From: an uncultured Bacteroidales bacterium | GTDB taxonomy: Bacteria; Bacteroidota; Bacteroidia; Bacteroidales; UBA932 | Direction: 5' to 3' | NCBI GenBank assembly: GCA_944323775.1 | Contig: CALUTT010000018.1 | Span: 1-64,000, forward strand | Length of the DNA: 64,000 bases | Shown: positions 26,370 through 34,990 of the stretch, piece after piece | Layout of the letters: each line of letters starts with the position of its first letter | Position numbering within the stretch: position 1 is the first letter of the stretch | The notes under the pieces: generated by a model | What the model was told of the DNA's origin: nothing | Seen by the model: only the letters and a program-made list of their open reading frames with translations | Databases searched by the model: none | Position numbers and translations under genes: made by a program

Positions 26370-27211
26370 GCGTGCTGGAAAAATATTCAGGCGCCGGCAA
26401 TGACTTCGTAGTCGTTGACGGGCGCGTGTCTGACGTGTCGGAATACCGCGACCCTGCCGTCATCCGTGCTCTGTGCAGCCGCAGGGACGGTTTTGTGTCT
26501 GCAGACGGAACGGTGGGCTCTGACGGACTGATGATTCTGTCCGGCTCGGATTCGTCCGACTTCAGAATGGAGTTCTTCAATCCTGACGGATCCTCTGGAA
26601 TGATGTGCGGCAATGGAGGCCGGTGCATAGCCGCCTTTGCGGACAGGCTCGGTATCCGTCCCACAGACGGGAAGACCTTGCGTTTCGATGCACCTGACGG
26701 GCTTCACACGGCTTCTGTTGTCTCAAGAGACGCTGATTTGTACACCGTGTGTCTTGGGATGAGGGATGTCTCGGAATTCCGCCGGGTGCTTGACGGATGG
26801 TTCCTCGATACCGGGACCAGGCATTTCGTGCGTTTCGTCGATGACGTCGAGGCCCTGGATGTCGACGCTCTCGGTCGCAGGTATCGTCACGATCCCGTGT
26901 TCTCGCCTCAGGGAGCCAACGCGAACTTCGTGTCGGTGCTCCCGGACGGATCGCTCAAGGTGCGTACCTTCGAGAAGGGGGTAGAGGCCGAGACACTTGC
27001 CTGCGGCACAGGAATAGTAGCGTCGGCGGTGGCGTCGGAACTGGAGAGCCCGCATCCTTCGTGCGGGAGTTTCCGCAAGACCGTCCATGCACGCCGCGAC
27101 ACCCTGACAGTGGATTTTGTCAGGGAGGGGAGTGCCTGCAACCCGGCAAGGTTTGTCTCTGTCAGGCTTACAGGCCCGGCTGAATGGATACATTCTCAAG
27201 TTAATCTATAA
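26366..27211 (+). CDS. dapF: Diaminopimelate epimerase
   Basis: 281 aa, PLP-independent epimerase converting LL-DAP to meso-DAP. The two catalytic cysteines are Cys81 in MMCGNGGRC and Cys213 in LACGTG; the N-terminal SGAGNDFVVVD binds substrate. ATGA overlap with dapD. The product enters peptidoglycan and lysine synthesis. It completes a set needing only aspartate semialdehyde dehydrogenase and a DapC-type aminotransferase from elsewhere. Confidence 0.95.
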   Translation: MSVLEKYSGAGNDFVVVDGRVSDVSEYRDPAVIRALCSRRDGFVSADGTVGSDGLMILSGSDSSDFRMEFFNPDGSSGMMCGNGGRCIAAFADRLGIRPTDGKTLRFDAPDGLHTASVVSRDADLYTVCLGMRDVSEFRRVLDGWFLDTGTRHFVRFVDDVEALDVDALGRRYRHDPVFSPQGANANFVSVLPDGSLKVRTFEKGVEAETLACGTGIVASAVASELESPHPSCGSFRKTVHARRDTLTVDFVREGSACNPARFVSVRLTGPAEWIHSQVNL

Positions 27212-27225
27212 ATTCTTATGACAAT

Positions 27226-28320
27226 ATGAAAACCACAAGATTGATGACCGCATCGCTGGTGATGCTTTTTTCAGCTCTTGCCGTGTCGTGCAACAAGACA
27301 CCCGAGAGGTCTGTCGTCTCGATTGATTTTGACAGCGACGCCATGGCCGGGGAAATCGGCAGGCCCTTTTCCGAATTCGTGGAGAAAAACGCAGACTATA
27401 TTTTCGCGACCAACATGGCCGACGGCGTTGTCGTGCTGAACGGTCTGGGCGACATTGACGGGCAGCAGGTTGACCTGAACATATTCGTCACTTCCGACTA
27501 TGAGGGCAACGTCGCCAAGATCCTCGCCCAGCCTGTCGACTACGGCACTTACGGCAGGAAGCTGTGGGACTATTATACTGCCGGAGCAGGGATGTCCGGC
27601 CTGGGCAGCTTCGTTTGCGGTAAGTTCAGGACCTCGGAAGAGGTCGGTGTTGTCGGAAGCATATCCGAACTTGATGAGATGATAGGTGTCGACGGCTCTG
27701 ACGGGCTGTTCGTGTGCGCGGTATTCGAGTATGTCCCGGACAAGACTGTCATGGTGCCGATTTATGAGGACAGGGCCAGCGCGCTGCTCATATCCGCCTC
27801 CCATGTCACGGTACATTACGATACGGCCGGAGAGATCCTCTATTCCGACTATGAGACAGTACGGAACGAGAACTTCATTCTTTCGACCGTCGTTTCGGAA
27901 GAGAAACTCAAGAGCACCACGCTCGACGATGCTTCCGACGTGCTCGGAAACAGGGTAGACTTCACAGTCTTCGCCGATGTGGAGAGCACGCGTGTCAGAA
28001 ACATAAATGTCACTCCTCTGGATGCCGGTTCCCCTGAGGCGATGCAGTCTTTCTGGAAAAGTTATGTGGAGAACGCCGATGGAGACCTGAAGCTCGGCAA
28101 ATTCGAGAGCGCGGCCCTGGTCACCGATGGAGAGGACACGGAGGATGTGGAATTCGAGAAAGCGGAGCTTGCCGTTGACTACCTCGAGCAGAACGGCATG
28201 CCCTCACCGGGGCAGACTCTGACCGTAGGCTTCGTCACGAATGACATACACTACAGCATCTGCCTGGATTCTGAATCCGCGTATCTCGACATCAGGAATT
28301 CAGCGTACGTCAAGCAGTGA
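27226..28320 (+). CDS. Lipoprotein of unknown function with an internal duplication
   Basis: 364 aa with lipoprotein signal (lipobox AVSC). No known domain recognised. The two halves look related: residues about 85-140 (VDLNIFVTSDYEG, then LWDYY and SFVCGKF) and about 245-300 (VDFTVFADVES, then FWKSY and LKLGKF) share the pattern V-D-x-x-x-F, then W-x-x-Y, then G-K-F. It is acidic and lacks membrane helices beyond the signal. It lies 14 nt after dapF and is probably the last gene of that operon. Its end overlaps the convergent aminotransferase gene by 21 nt. Confidence 0.7.
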   Translation: MKTTRLMTASLVMLFSALAVSCNKTPERSVVSIDFDSDAMAGEIGRPFSEFVEKNADYIFATNMADGVVVLNGLGDIDGQQVDLNIFVTSDYEGNVAKILAQPVDYGTYGRKLWDYYTAGAGMSGLGSFVCGKFRTSEEVGVVGSISELDEMIGVDGSDGLFVCAVFEYVPDKTVMVPIYEDRASALLISASHVTVHYDTAGEILYSDYETVRNENFILSTVVSEEKLKSTTLDDASDVLGNRVDFTVFADVESTRVRNINVTPLDAGSPEAMQSFWKSYVENADGDLKLGKFESAALVTDGEDTEDVEFEKAELAVDYLEQNGMPSPGQTLTVGFVTNDIHYSICLDSESAYLDIRNSAYVKQ

Positions 28321-29454
28321 CGAGAGTATCCTGACCCCCTGCTCCATCCTCGGCTTGTCGAGGAACGAAAAGTTCAGGCGCATGGTGTTGCGGTGGCTCC
28401 CGTCGACATAGAAGAAAGACCCTGCGACATAGGCGACTCCGGCGGTGAGTGCCTTGTCGTAGAGTCTGACGGTGTCAATTCCGTCAGGAAGGGTGAGAAA
28501 CAGGAAAAGCCCTCCTTCGGGATGTGTCCATGTCACGTTTTCAGGCATGTACCTTGACAGCAGGGAGAGCATGTGGTCCCGCTTGTCGCGATAGTAGTCT
28601 ATGCTTTTCGCAAGGTTGCTGTCGAGTGCGCCGCTGCCCATGAATTCTGCGGCGATGTACTGGTCAAGCACCGGCGGACACAGGTCCAGAGACTGTTTGC
28701 AGACATAAATCTTGTCAAGCACTTCTTCAGGGCCTATCACCCATCCCAGTCTGAAGCCCGGGGCGAAAATCTTGGAGAAGCTTCCCAGGTGCAGGGTCCT
28801 CTCCGGTGCCATGGAGTAGATTGACGCTACCGGCTCGCCGGAGTACCGCAGTTCCCTGTACGGGCTGTCTTCCACTATCAGGAAGCCGTACCTGCGTGAG
28901 AGTTCTATGAGCGAGAGCCGCTGGGCGAGAGTCATGGTCTGGCCTGTCGGGTTCTGGAAATCCGGAATCACATAGCAGAACTTTGCTTTAGAGAGCAGGT
29001 CTTCGGCGACTCCGCAGTCTGCCGCATCGTAGGACTTGAGCGCCACGACTCTGGCCCTGTATGACCTGAATGACTGCAGTGCGCCGAGATAAGTGGGGTC
29101 GGATGTCAGGATAATGTCCGAAGGGTCTGCAAGTATCCTGGTGCACACGTCGATTCCCTGTTGGGACGAGGTCACTATCTGGACATTGCCGACGGGGACT
29201 GAATAGCGTTCCGCAATGACTTCGCGCAGCCTGGTAAGTCCCTGGGTGGCACCGTACTGCAATGCCGCGGCCCCGTATCTTTCAAGTACGGAGCCGCTTA
29301 TGGCTTCTATTTCCCGGATCGGAAAGGTTACCGGGTTGGGATATCCTCCGGCGAAGGAGAATATCGAGTTGAGGTCTACCTTTCTGAAGATGTCCCTGAC
29401 AGGGGAGCGCATGAAGTTATGCACGTCCTGTGCGTACAGCCTTTCGTAATCCAT
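28300..29454 (-). CDS. Class I/II PLP aminotransferase (LysN/AadR-like); candidate DapC
   Basis: 384 aa fold type I aminotransferase. Motifs: FAGGYPNP near the N-terminus, LQYGATQGLTRLREVIAERY, PDFQNPTGQTMT, the PLP-Lys in LGSFSKIFAPGFRLGWVIGP and a C-terminal Arg segment NTMRLNFSF. This matches the 2-aminoadipate/multi-substrate aminotransferase group without the GntR regulator domain. ATG 29454 lies 2 nt after manC; a longer N-terminus would run into manC. The DAP operon next door lacks an N-succinyl-2-amino-6-ketopimelate aminotransferase, so this is a reasonable DapC candidate (inference). Confidence 0.8.
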   Translation of the reverse strand: MDYERLYAQDVHNFMRSPVRDIFRKVDLNSIFSFAGGYPNPVTFPIREIEAISGSVLERYGAAALQYGATQGLTRLREVIAERYSVPVGNVQIVTSSQQGIDVCTRILADPSDIILTSDPTYLGALQSFRSYRARVVALKSYDAADCGVAEDLLSKAKFCYVIPDFQNPTGQTMTLAQRLSLIELSRRYGFLIVEDSPYRELRYSGEPVASIYSMAPERTLHLGSFSKIFAPGFRLGWVIGPEEVLDKIYVCKQSLDLCPPVLDQYIAAEFMGSGALDSNLAKSIDYYRDKRDHMLSLLSRYMPENVTWTHPEGGLFLFLTLPDGIDTVRLYDKALTAGVAYVAGSFFYVDGSHRNTMRLNFSFLDKPRMEQGVRILSSLLDVR

Positions 29455-29456
29455 CT

Positions 29457-30551
29457 CTATCTGTATTCTTCGAATTCCGGCATGGCAAGCTGCGATAGGA
29501 ATTCCTTGAGCTTCTTTACGTCCCTGGGACATATCATCAGCACGTCCGGGGTGTTGATGACTATGAAGTCCTCAAGGCCGCGCAGGGCCAGGAGCTTCCC
29601 GGGCTTGTCGCAGTAGACTATGTTGTTCCTGCATTCGTTGACCAGGCTCTTGTCGCGTATGCTCATGGCGTTGCCGTTGCTGTCATGTCCTGAAAGGCAG
29701 TCGTACAGCGAATCCCAGTTGCCGATGTCGGCCCAGCTGAACTTTGCCGGATACACCCAGGCGTTGTCTGTCCTTTCCATCAGTGCATAGTCTATCGACG
29801 CCCTCGGCATGTCGGTGTAGATCCTTTCCAGAAAAGCCTTCTGGCCCTCGGATCCCAGCATCTCCTGCCATCCGTCCCACAGCCTGGTGATTTCGGGCAT
29901 GTGCAGCTCGAGCTCTTTCTTTATCTCGATGGCCTTCCATATGAATATTCCCGTGTTCCACAGGAATTCTCCCGTGTCAATGAAGACCTTGGCGAGTTCC
30001 TCGTCCGGCTTCTCGGTGAAAGTCTTGACCTTGACGGGCCTGTCCTCGCCGCGGCCGTCTTCCACCATCTGGATATATCCGAAGTTGGTGTCCGGCCTGG
30101 TCGGGACGACGCCGATTGTTATCAGCGCGTCGGTGCCTGCTGCATATGAGAATGCGTTTGCGATTATCCTGTTGAATTCCTCGTGGTCGCCTATCATCTG
30201 GTCTGACGGCATGACGAGGCACACGGCAAGAGGGTCCCGCTTGAGTATCGTGTAGGTTGCGAATGCCAGGCACGGGGCCGTGTCGCGGTTGTAGGGTTCG
30301 AGAAGCAGGTTCTCTTCCTTGAGTTCCGGAAGCTCTTCGCGGACAAGTTCATGGTATCTGTCGAGAGAGACGACATAGATGTTCTCGTCGGGGACGAGGT
30401 CTCTGGTCCTCTCGTATGTGAGTCTCAGCAGGGAATTCCCGGCTGACGTCAGGTCAAGGAACTGTTTCGGCCTGTCTGACCTGCTTATTGGCCAGAAGCG
30501 TGAGCCGACTCCTCCGGCCATGATTATGCAGTATGAATGGTTATTAAGCAT
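29457..30551 (-). CDS. manC: Mannose-1-phosphate guanylyltransferase
   Basis: 364 aa nucleotidyltransferase making GDP-mannose. The N-terminal pyrophosphorylase signature IMAGGVGSRFWPISRSDRPKQ and the sugar-phosphate motif FTEKPDEEL are present; FLWNTGIFIWKA follows. It lacks the C-terminal phosphomannose isomerase domain of bifunctional forms. GDP-mannose feeds GDP-fucose, O-antigen or capsule synthesis. It overlaps yraN by 8 nt and lies in the dacA-mutS2-yraN-manC operon. Confidence 0.92.
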   Translation of the reverse strand: MLNNHSYCIIMAGGVGSRFWPISRSDRPKQFLDLTSAGNSLLRLTYERTRDLVPDENIYVVSLDRYHELVREELPELKEENLLLEPYNRDTAPCLAFATYTILKRDPLAVCLVMPSDQMIGDHEEFNRIIANAFSYAAGTDALITIGVVPTRPDTNFGYIQMVEDGRGEDRPVKVKTFTEKPDEELAKVFIDTGEFLWNTGIFIWKAIEIKKELELHMPEITRLWDGWQEMLGSEGQKAFLERIYTDMPRASIDYALMERTDNAWVYPAKFSWADIGNWDSLYDCLSGHDSNGNAMSIRDKSLVNECRNNIVYCDKPGKLLALRGLEDFIVINTPDVLMICPRDVKKLKEFLSQLAMPEFEEYR

Positions 30552-30927
30552 ATAGTGGTATGAAAACTTGTGGATAGTATTCTATTTCAAAGTCGGACCC
30601 GTCAATGAGCACCGTTATCGCGTCGAAACTCACTTCGAGGTCTGCGGGCAGTGTCTTCCTGAGCGGCGAGTTGAGGAAAGCCTTGGCCGCCGTGACCATC
30701 CTGCGCTTCTTGGCGGCTGTAATGCCTGCATGAGGAGGTGTCATGGCCGGAATGATCCTGCTTTTGACCTCGACAATGTGCAGGGTGCCTCCCTCGATGC
30801 TCACGATGTCGAGTTCCAGGTGCGAACATCTCCAATTCCGTGCCACGATGCGGTGTCCGAGCCCCAGCAGATAGCGCTCGGCGTACTCTTCTCCCTTTCT
30901 GCCGGTCAGCCGTGTGTCCTGTCTCAT
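30544..30927 (-). CDS. yraN: YraN family (UPF0102) putative endonuclease
   Basis: 127 aa. Pattern GRKGEEYAERYLLGLGHRIVARN followed by LELDIVSIEGG and HIVEVKSR gives the E-x(n)-D-x(n)-E-x-K arrangement of restriction-endonuclease-like folds found in UPF0102. It could act on Holliday junctions or damaged DNA, but the family's role is not firmly established. ATGA overlap with mutS2 upstream, consistent with a DNA-repair link. Confidence 0.87.
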   Translation of the reverse strand: MRQDTRLTGRKGEEYAERYLLGLGHRIVARNWRCSHLELDIVSIEGGTLHIVEVKSRIIPAMTPPHAGITAAKKRRMVTAAKAFLNSPLRKTLPADLEVSFDAITVLIDGSDFEIEYYPQVFIPLYA

Positions 30928-33392
30928 GACAGTCTGACTATTGTGACACCTGCGCCTCCGTTGCGTATGTCTTCGTCGCTGACGCTGATTCCCGGAATGG
31001 TCTTCAGGTATTTCTGGATCTCCTCGCGGAGCACTCCGGTGCCTTTGCCGTGTATGATTCTGACACTCTCCATGTTGAGCATGATGGCGTCGTCGATGTA
31101 TCTCGTGACTATGTTGAGGGCGTCCGCGAGCCTTTCTCCCCTTATGTCAAGTTCGGGCGAGAAGTTCAGCTTGCGTTCCGTGATTGCCGAGTCTCCGCCT
31201 GAGGACGGCCGCTGTGCGGCCGCCTTGCGTGTGGCCTCCCTGAATTCGTTGGAAGATATCCTCTCGACCTTGTCAGGGGACATCGTGCTTGTGATGTTCC
31301 CGACTATGATGGTTATGCTGCGGGTGCTGACTTTCGAGACTTCGCCGACCATCCCGTTGTCCAGGATCCTTACTTTTTCGCCTACCTTCAGCGGAGCGGA
31401 CTTTGCCTGCGTCTCCTGCGTGGCCGTCCTTCTTGCGTTGCGCTTCCTGAGCTGGCTGAGCTTACGGTCGATGTATTCCTCCCGCGCCTTGCTCTCCTTG
31501 TCCTTGTGCTGCTGGATTGCCTCGAGGAAGCCCTGCAGTTCCGCCCTGGCCGCCTTGGTCTGGGTCTTTTCCGCCTGGGCCTCCCGGATGTCCCGTATGG
31601 TCTTCTCTACCTGGCGGCCTGCACCCTTCACTATCTCCTGGGCTTCGGCCTTCGCCTGGTTTATTATGTCTTCGCGGACTTTCTTGATGTCTTCGAGTTC
31701 TTTCTGGTACTTCTCGGTGAGTCCGGACAGGGTCTTGTCGCTGTTCTTGACTTTCTGGAGCTTCTCGTCCAGAGCCCGGCGGTTCCTGGCTATCCTGCGC
31801 AGGTTGCGCTCTATGCCCACGAACTCTTCTCCGGCCCTGTTCTCTGCGTCCTTGACTATAGGCTCCGGGAGCTTCATCTTCCTGGCGAGCTCGAACGCAA
31901 ACGAGTTGCCCGGGAGTCCTATCTCGAGCTTGAACAGGGGGGCGATGCGCGAAGAGTCATACAGCATGGCTCCGTTGACGACTCTCGTGTCGGCTCCCGA
32001 TGCATATAGCTTGAGGTTGGTGTAGTGTGTCGTTATGACTCCGTAGACGCCTCTGCGGTCGATTTCGGCGAGTATGGATTCGGCTATGGCCCCTCCTGCA
32101 GCCGGTTCGGTGCCGGAGCCGAATTCGTCGATCAGCACGAGTGTCCGCTCGTCGGCGCATGAGAGCATCTGCGTCATGTCGGCAAGGAAGGAGCTGTATG
32201 TGCTCAGGTCGTTCTCAATGTTCTGGTTGTCTCCGATGCTGACGAAGATCCTGTCGAATACCGGGAGTTCGGAAGTTTCCGATGTGGGTATCAGCATTCC
32301 CCACTGGAACATGTACTGCAGCAGCCCGGCTGTCTTGAGACATACCGACTTGCCTCCGGCATTCGGACCGGAAATCAGCAGAATGCGTTTCCTGTCGGTG
32401 AGGCATATCGTCAGGGGGACAATCTGCCGCCCTTCAGATCTCAGGGCCTTCTCGAGCAGGGGATGTCTGGCCTTCCTCAGGCTCAGGCTGCCGTCGGTGG
32501 ATATTACCGGCATGCCGGCGATGAAGTCCAGGGCCGTCTTTGCCTTTGCCATAAGGAAATCCGTCTCCCCGACGAATCTCGAGCCTGAAATGAGTTCAGG
32601 CAGGTAAGGCCTGAGAAAATCGGAGAATGCGAGGAGTATCCTCTGGATTTCGCGGCTCTCGTCGAACCTCAGGGAACTGATCTCGTTCTCGAGCTCGATT
32701 ATTTCGGCAGGCTCCATGAACGTCGTCTTCCCGGACGCCGACTCGTCGTGGACGAAGCCCTGTACTTTCCTCTTCGCAGAACTGTTGACCGGTATGAGGT
32801 ATTTCCCGTCACGCACATTGACGCTTGCGTCCTGGTCGGCGTATCCGTCGGCCTGGGCCTGGCGCAGTATGGCCGCCGCCCTTTTTGATATGGCTCCCTC
32901 CTTGGTGCGTATGCTGTTGCGTATAGACAGAAGGGTGTCGGAAGCGGTGTCACGGATGTCTCCGTATTTGTCGAGTATGTCGTCTATGCGTTTCTGGACT
33001 TCCGGATATGTGCAGACGTGCGAGGCCATCCTTTTAAGGCGCGGGTAGACTCCGTCCTTGACGGAACCGAAGAAGTGCACCAGCTTGCGCATGGTCTCGG
33101 TAATTGTCTTGAGCTTTCCAAGTGAAAGCACGTCGATGGTGCTGCCGGGCTTCTGCAGCGATTCCAGGAACGGGATCGCGTCGATGTAGCCTGTCGTGGG
33201 GAAGCTGTCCTCGAACATCATGATCAGCCTCATCTCGTCGGTAAGGGCAAGCCTCTCGGAGATCTGCGCAGCATCGTGCGAGAACTCCTCCCTCTCGACC
33301 CTGTCGGCGGCATAGTCCGTCATGCAGCAGTCGGAAATCATCTTGCGAATCTTGTCGAAGCCGAGCCGGCTTTCAAGTTGTCTGTCCGTCAT
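30924..33392 (-). CDS. mutS2: MutS2 ATPase/endonuclease
   Basis: About 822 aa. Helical MutS core, then the ATPase with Walker A GPNAGGKS and Walker B LVLIDEFGSGTEP, a long coiled-coil region (about residues 510-640, rich in Lys/Glu/Arg) and a C-terminal Smr nuclease domain with LDIRGERLADAL and HGKGTGVL. It lacks the MutS mismatch-reading domain. MutS2 suppresses recombination and acts on branched DNA and collided ribosomes in other bacteria. ATG 33392 is chosen: the upstream in-frame sequence is an Arg-rich shadow of dacA. It shares 1 nt with the dacA stop. Confidence 0.93.
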   Translation of the reverse strand: MTDRQLESRLGFDKIRKMISDCCMTDYAADRVEREEFSHDAAQISERLALTDEMRLIMMFEDSFPTTGYIDAIPFLESLQKPGSTIDVLSLGKLKTITETMRKLVHFFGSVKDGVYPRLKRMASHVCTYPEVQKRIDDILDKYGDIRDTASDTLLSIRNSIRTKEGAISKRAAAILRQAQADGYADQDASVNVRDGKYLIPVNSSAKRKVQGFVHDESASGKTTFMEPAEIIELENEISSLRFDESREIQRILLAFSDFLRPYLPELISGSRFVGETDFLMAKAKTALDFIAGMPVISTDGSLSLRKARHPLLEKALRSEGRQIVPLTICLTDRKRILLISGPNAGGKSVCLKTAGLLQYMFQWGMLIPTSETSELPVFDRIFVSIGDNQNIENDLSTYSSFLADMTQMLSCADERTLVLIDEFGSGTEPAAGGAIAESILAEIDRRGVYGVITTHYTNLKLYASGADTRVVNGAMLYDSSRIAPLFKLEIGLPGNSFAFELARKMKLPEPIVKDAENRAGEEFVGIERNLRRIARNRRALDEKLQKVKNSDKTLSGLTEKYQKELEDIKKVREDIINQAKAEAQEIVKGAGRQVEKTIRDIREAQAEKTQTKAARAELQGFLEAIQQHKDKESKAREEYIDRKLSQLRKRNARRTATQETQAKSAPLKVGEKVRILDNGMVGEVSKVSTRSITIIVGNITSTMSPDKVERISSNEFREATRKAAAQRPSSGGDSAITERKLNFSPELDIRGERLADALNIVTRYIDDAIMLNMESVRIIHGKGTGVLREEIQKYLKTIPGISVSDEDIRNGGAGVTIVRLS

Positions 33393-34174
33393 TATGCTTT
33401 TTCTCCCAATAGCAGTTTCAGGTTGTTGATGCTGTCGATTGTCTTGATCTTTCCGCCGCGCACGAACGAGATCCTTCCGGTCTGTTCGCTGACGACGACG
33501 ACGTCGGCGTCGCTCTGTTCGGATATGCCGACGGCCGCCTTGTGGCGCATGCCAAGCCTTGCCGGTAGGTCGGTCCTCTCGGTTATTGGCAGGGTGCATC
33601 TCGCCGCGATTATCCTTCCGTCTCCTATTATCATGGCCCCGTCATGCAGCGGCGAGTTCTTGAAGAAGATGTTCATTATGAGGCGGCAGCTGATCCTGGC
33701 GTCTATCGTGTCGCCGGTCTCGATGATGTCCTCGAGGACGTCTCTCTTCCTGATAATGATCAGGGCTCCCGTCTTCTGGTCGGACATTTCCTTGCATGCC
33801 TGGGCGATTTCTGCTATGTCCCTGGTCGCGACCGTGTCTGCGGCGCCCCTGACGAATATCTTCTTGAGCATGGGCCGTTTTTCAAGGGTGTCCCCAGCCT
33901 TGCGCCCGACGGAGTTCAGGAAGCGGCGTATCTCCGGCTGGAATATCACTATTATCGCGACTGCACCGACATCTATGAGAGTCCCTATTATCGAGGATAT
34001 CATCTTCAGGCCTATCGCCGAGGCCAGTATCTGCACCAGCAGCACGATTATTATCGCGATGAATATGTTTATCGCCGAAGTCCCCCTGATCCAGCGGAAT
34101 GCCAGGAATATGATCAGGGCGACCATCAGGATGTCCAGAAGGTCTATAAGTGTGAAGTTCAAAAATCCCATCAT
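33392..34174 (-). CDS. dacA: Diadenylate cyclase (CdaA/DacA type)
   Basis: About 260 aa. Three N-terminal membrane helices (residues about 6-75) precede a DisA_N domain with LHDGAMII and LGMRHKAAVGISE. These match the catalytic DGA and RHR motifs, except that the last Arg is Lys here. It makes c-di-AMP from two ATP at the membrane; c-di-AMP usually controls potassium and osmotic balance and wall homeostasis. ATG 34174 (or 34171) fits the family's N-terminus. It is the first gene of the minus-strand operon. No CdaR partner is adjacent. Confidence 0.9.
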   Translation of the reverse strand: MMGFLNFTLIDLLDILMVALIIFLAFRWIRGTSAINIFIAIIIVLLVQILASAIGLKMISSIIGTLIDVGAVAIIVIFQPEIRRFLNSVGRKAGDTLEKRPMLKKIFVRGAADTVATRDIAEIAQACKEMSDQKTGALIIIRKRDVLEDIIETGDTIDARISCRLIMNIFFKNSPLHDGAMIIGDGRIIAARCTLPITERTDLPARLGMRHKAAVGISEQSDADVVVVSEQTGRISFVRGGKIKTIDSINNLKLLLGEKA

Positions 34175-34206
34175 GCTCCCGTGGCCGCGCCTTAAGTTGA
34201 GTATTG

Positions 34207-34237
34207 CAAAATTAGCAAAAAATCCTCTATATACAAC
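34207..34237 (-). promoter_or_regulatory. Promoter of the dacA operon
   Basis: Minus-strand GTTG (34234-34237) is followed after 19 nt by TAATTTTG (34207-34214), an exact TAnnTTTG -7 element. The dacA start is 32 nt further on. It lies divergent from the rplC promoter. Confidence 0.5.
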
Positions 34238-34268
34238 CTTGGCCATGTCTGTCTACCTTGTCCAACTG

Positions 34269-34300
34269 TTTGGAATTTGGAGAAATAAATCGTATATTTG
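34269..34300 (+). promoter_or_regulatory. Strong promoter of the rplC-rpsC operon
   Basis: TTTG (34269-34272), 20 nt, then TATATTTG (34293-34300): both elements match the Bacteroidota primary-sigma consensus at ideal spacing. Transcription should start near 34306, about 54 nt before rplC. A 5-bp GC hairpin (34305-34320) sits at the predicted 5' end. Confidence 0.8.
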
Positions 34301-34359
34301 CAGCCCGCGTTTTTGCGCGGTAGCTAAAAAAGTTTTATAAACAATTAATTATCAAACCA

Positions 34360-34986
34360 ATGCCTGGATTGATTGGAAAGAAAATCGGAATGACTTCCGT
34401 TTTCGGTGCCGATGGCAAGAACATACCATGCACCGTTATCGAGGCTGGTCCGTGCGTTGTCACGCAACTCCGTACAGTAGAAAAGGATGGCTATGCCGCT
34501 GTACAGCTTGCCTATGACGAAACGACAGAAAAGCACACCAGCGCGCCTCTTATGGGGCATTTCAAAAAGGCAGGGATTACTCCGAGGCGCAAGCTCGTCG
34601 AGTTCAAGGCGGATTTTGCCGGAGATCCCAAGCTTGGTGACGTGTTCACCGTGGCCGATGTCTTCACTGAGGACGTGGCTTTCGTGGACGTTACCGGTAC
34701 TTCAAAGGGTAAGGGTTTCCAGGGCGTTGTCCGTCGTCACGGATTCGCCGGTGTGGGCGGTCAGACCCACGGCCAGCACAACCGCCTTCGTCACCCCGGT
34801 TCAATGGGTGCGTCTTCATGGCCTTCACGCGTGCTCCCCGGAATGCGCATGGCGGGCCGTATGGGAAACGACAGGGTCAAGGTCGCGAACCTTCAGGTTG
34901 TAAAGGTCATCCCTGAGAACAATCTCGTAGTAGTGAAAGGTTCCGTTCCCGGAGCCAAGGGTTCTTATGTAATTTTGGAGGCTTAG
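34360..34986 (+). CDS. rplC: Ribosomal protein uL3
   Basis: 208 aa. Begins [12 protein letters not shown] as uL3 does and contains the [16 protein letters not shown] loop that reaches toward the peptidyl transferase centre. It binds 23S rRNA early in 50S assembly. Normally rpsJ lies directly upstream in the S10 operon; here rplC is first behind its own promoter and the divergent dacA operon. 4 nt separate it from rplD. Confidence 0.97.
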   Translation: MPGLIGKKIGMTSVFGADGKNIPCTVIEAGPCVVTQLRTVEKDGYAAVQLAYDETTEKHTSAPLMGHFKKAGITPRRKLVEFKADFAGDPKLGDVFTVADVFTEDVAFVDVTGTSKGKGFQGVVRRHGFAGVGGQTHGQHNRLRHPGSMGASSWPSRVLPGMRMAGRMGNDRVKVANLQVVKVIPENNLVVVKGSVPGAKGSYVILEA

Positions 34987-34990
34987 GATT

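Noticed and set aside
30924..33599. MutS2 with a 69-residue Arg-rich extension
   Set aside because: The extension is the antisense shadow of dacA; ATG 33392 gives the family start and a 1-nt overlap with the dacA stop.
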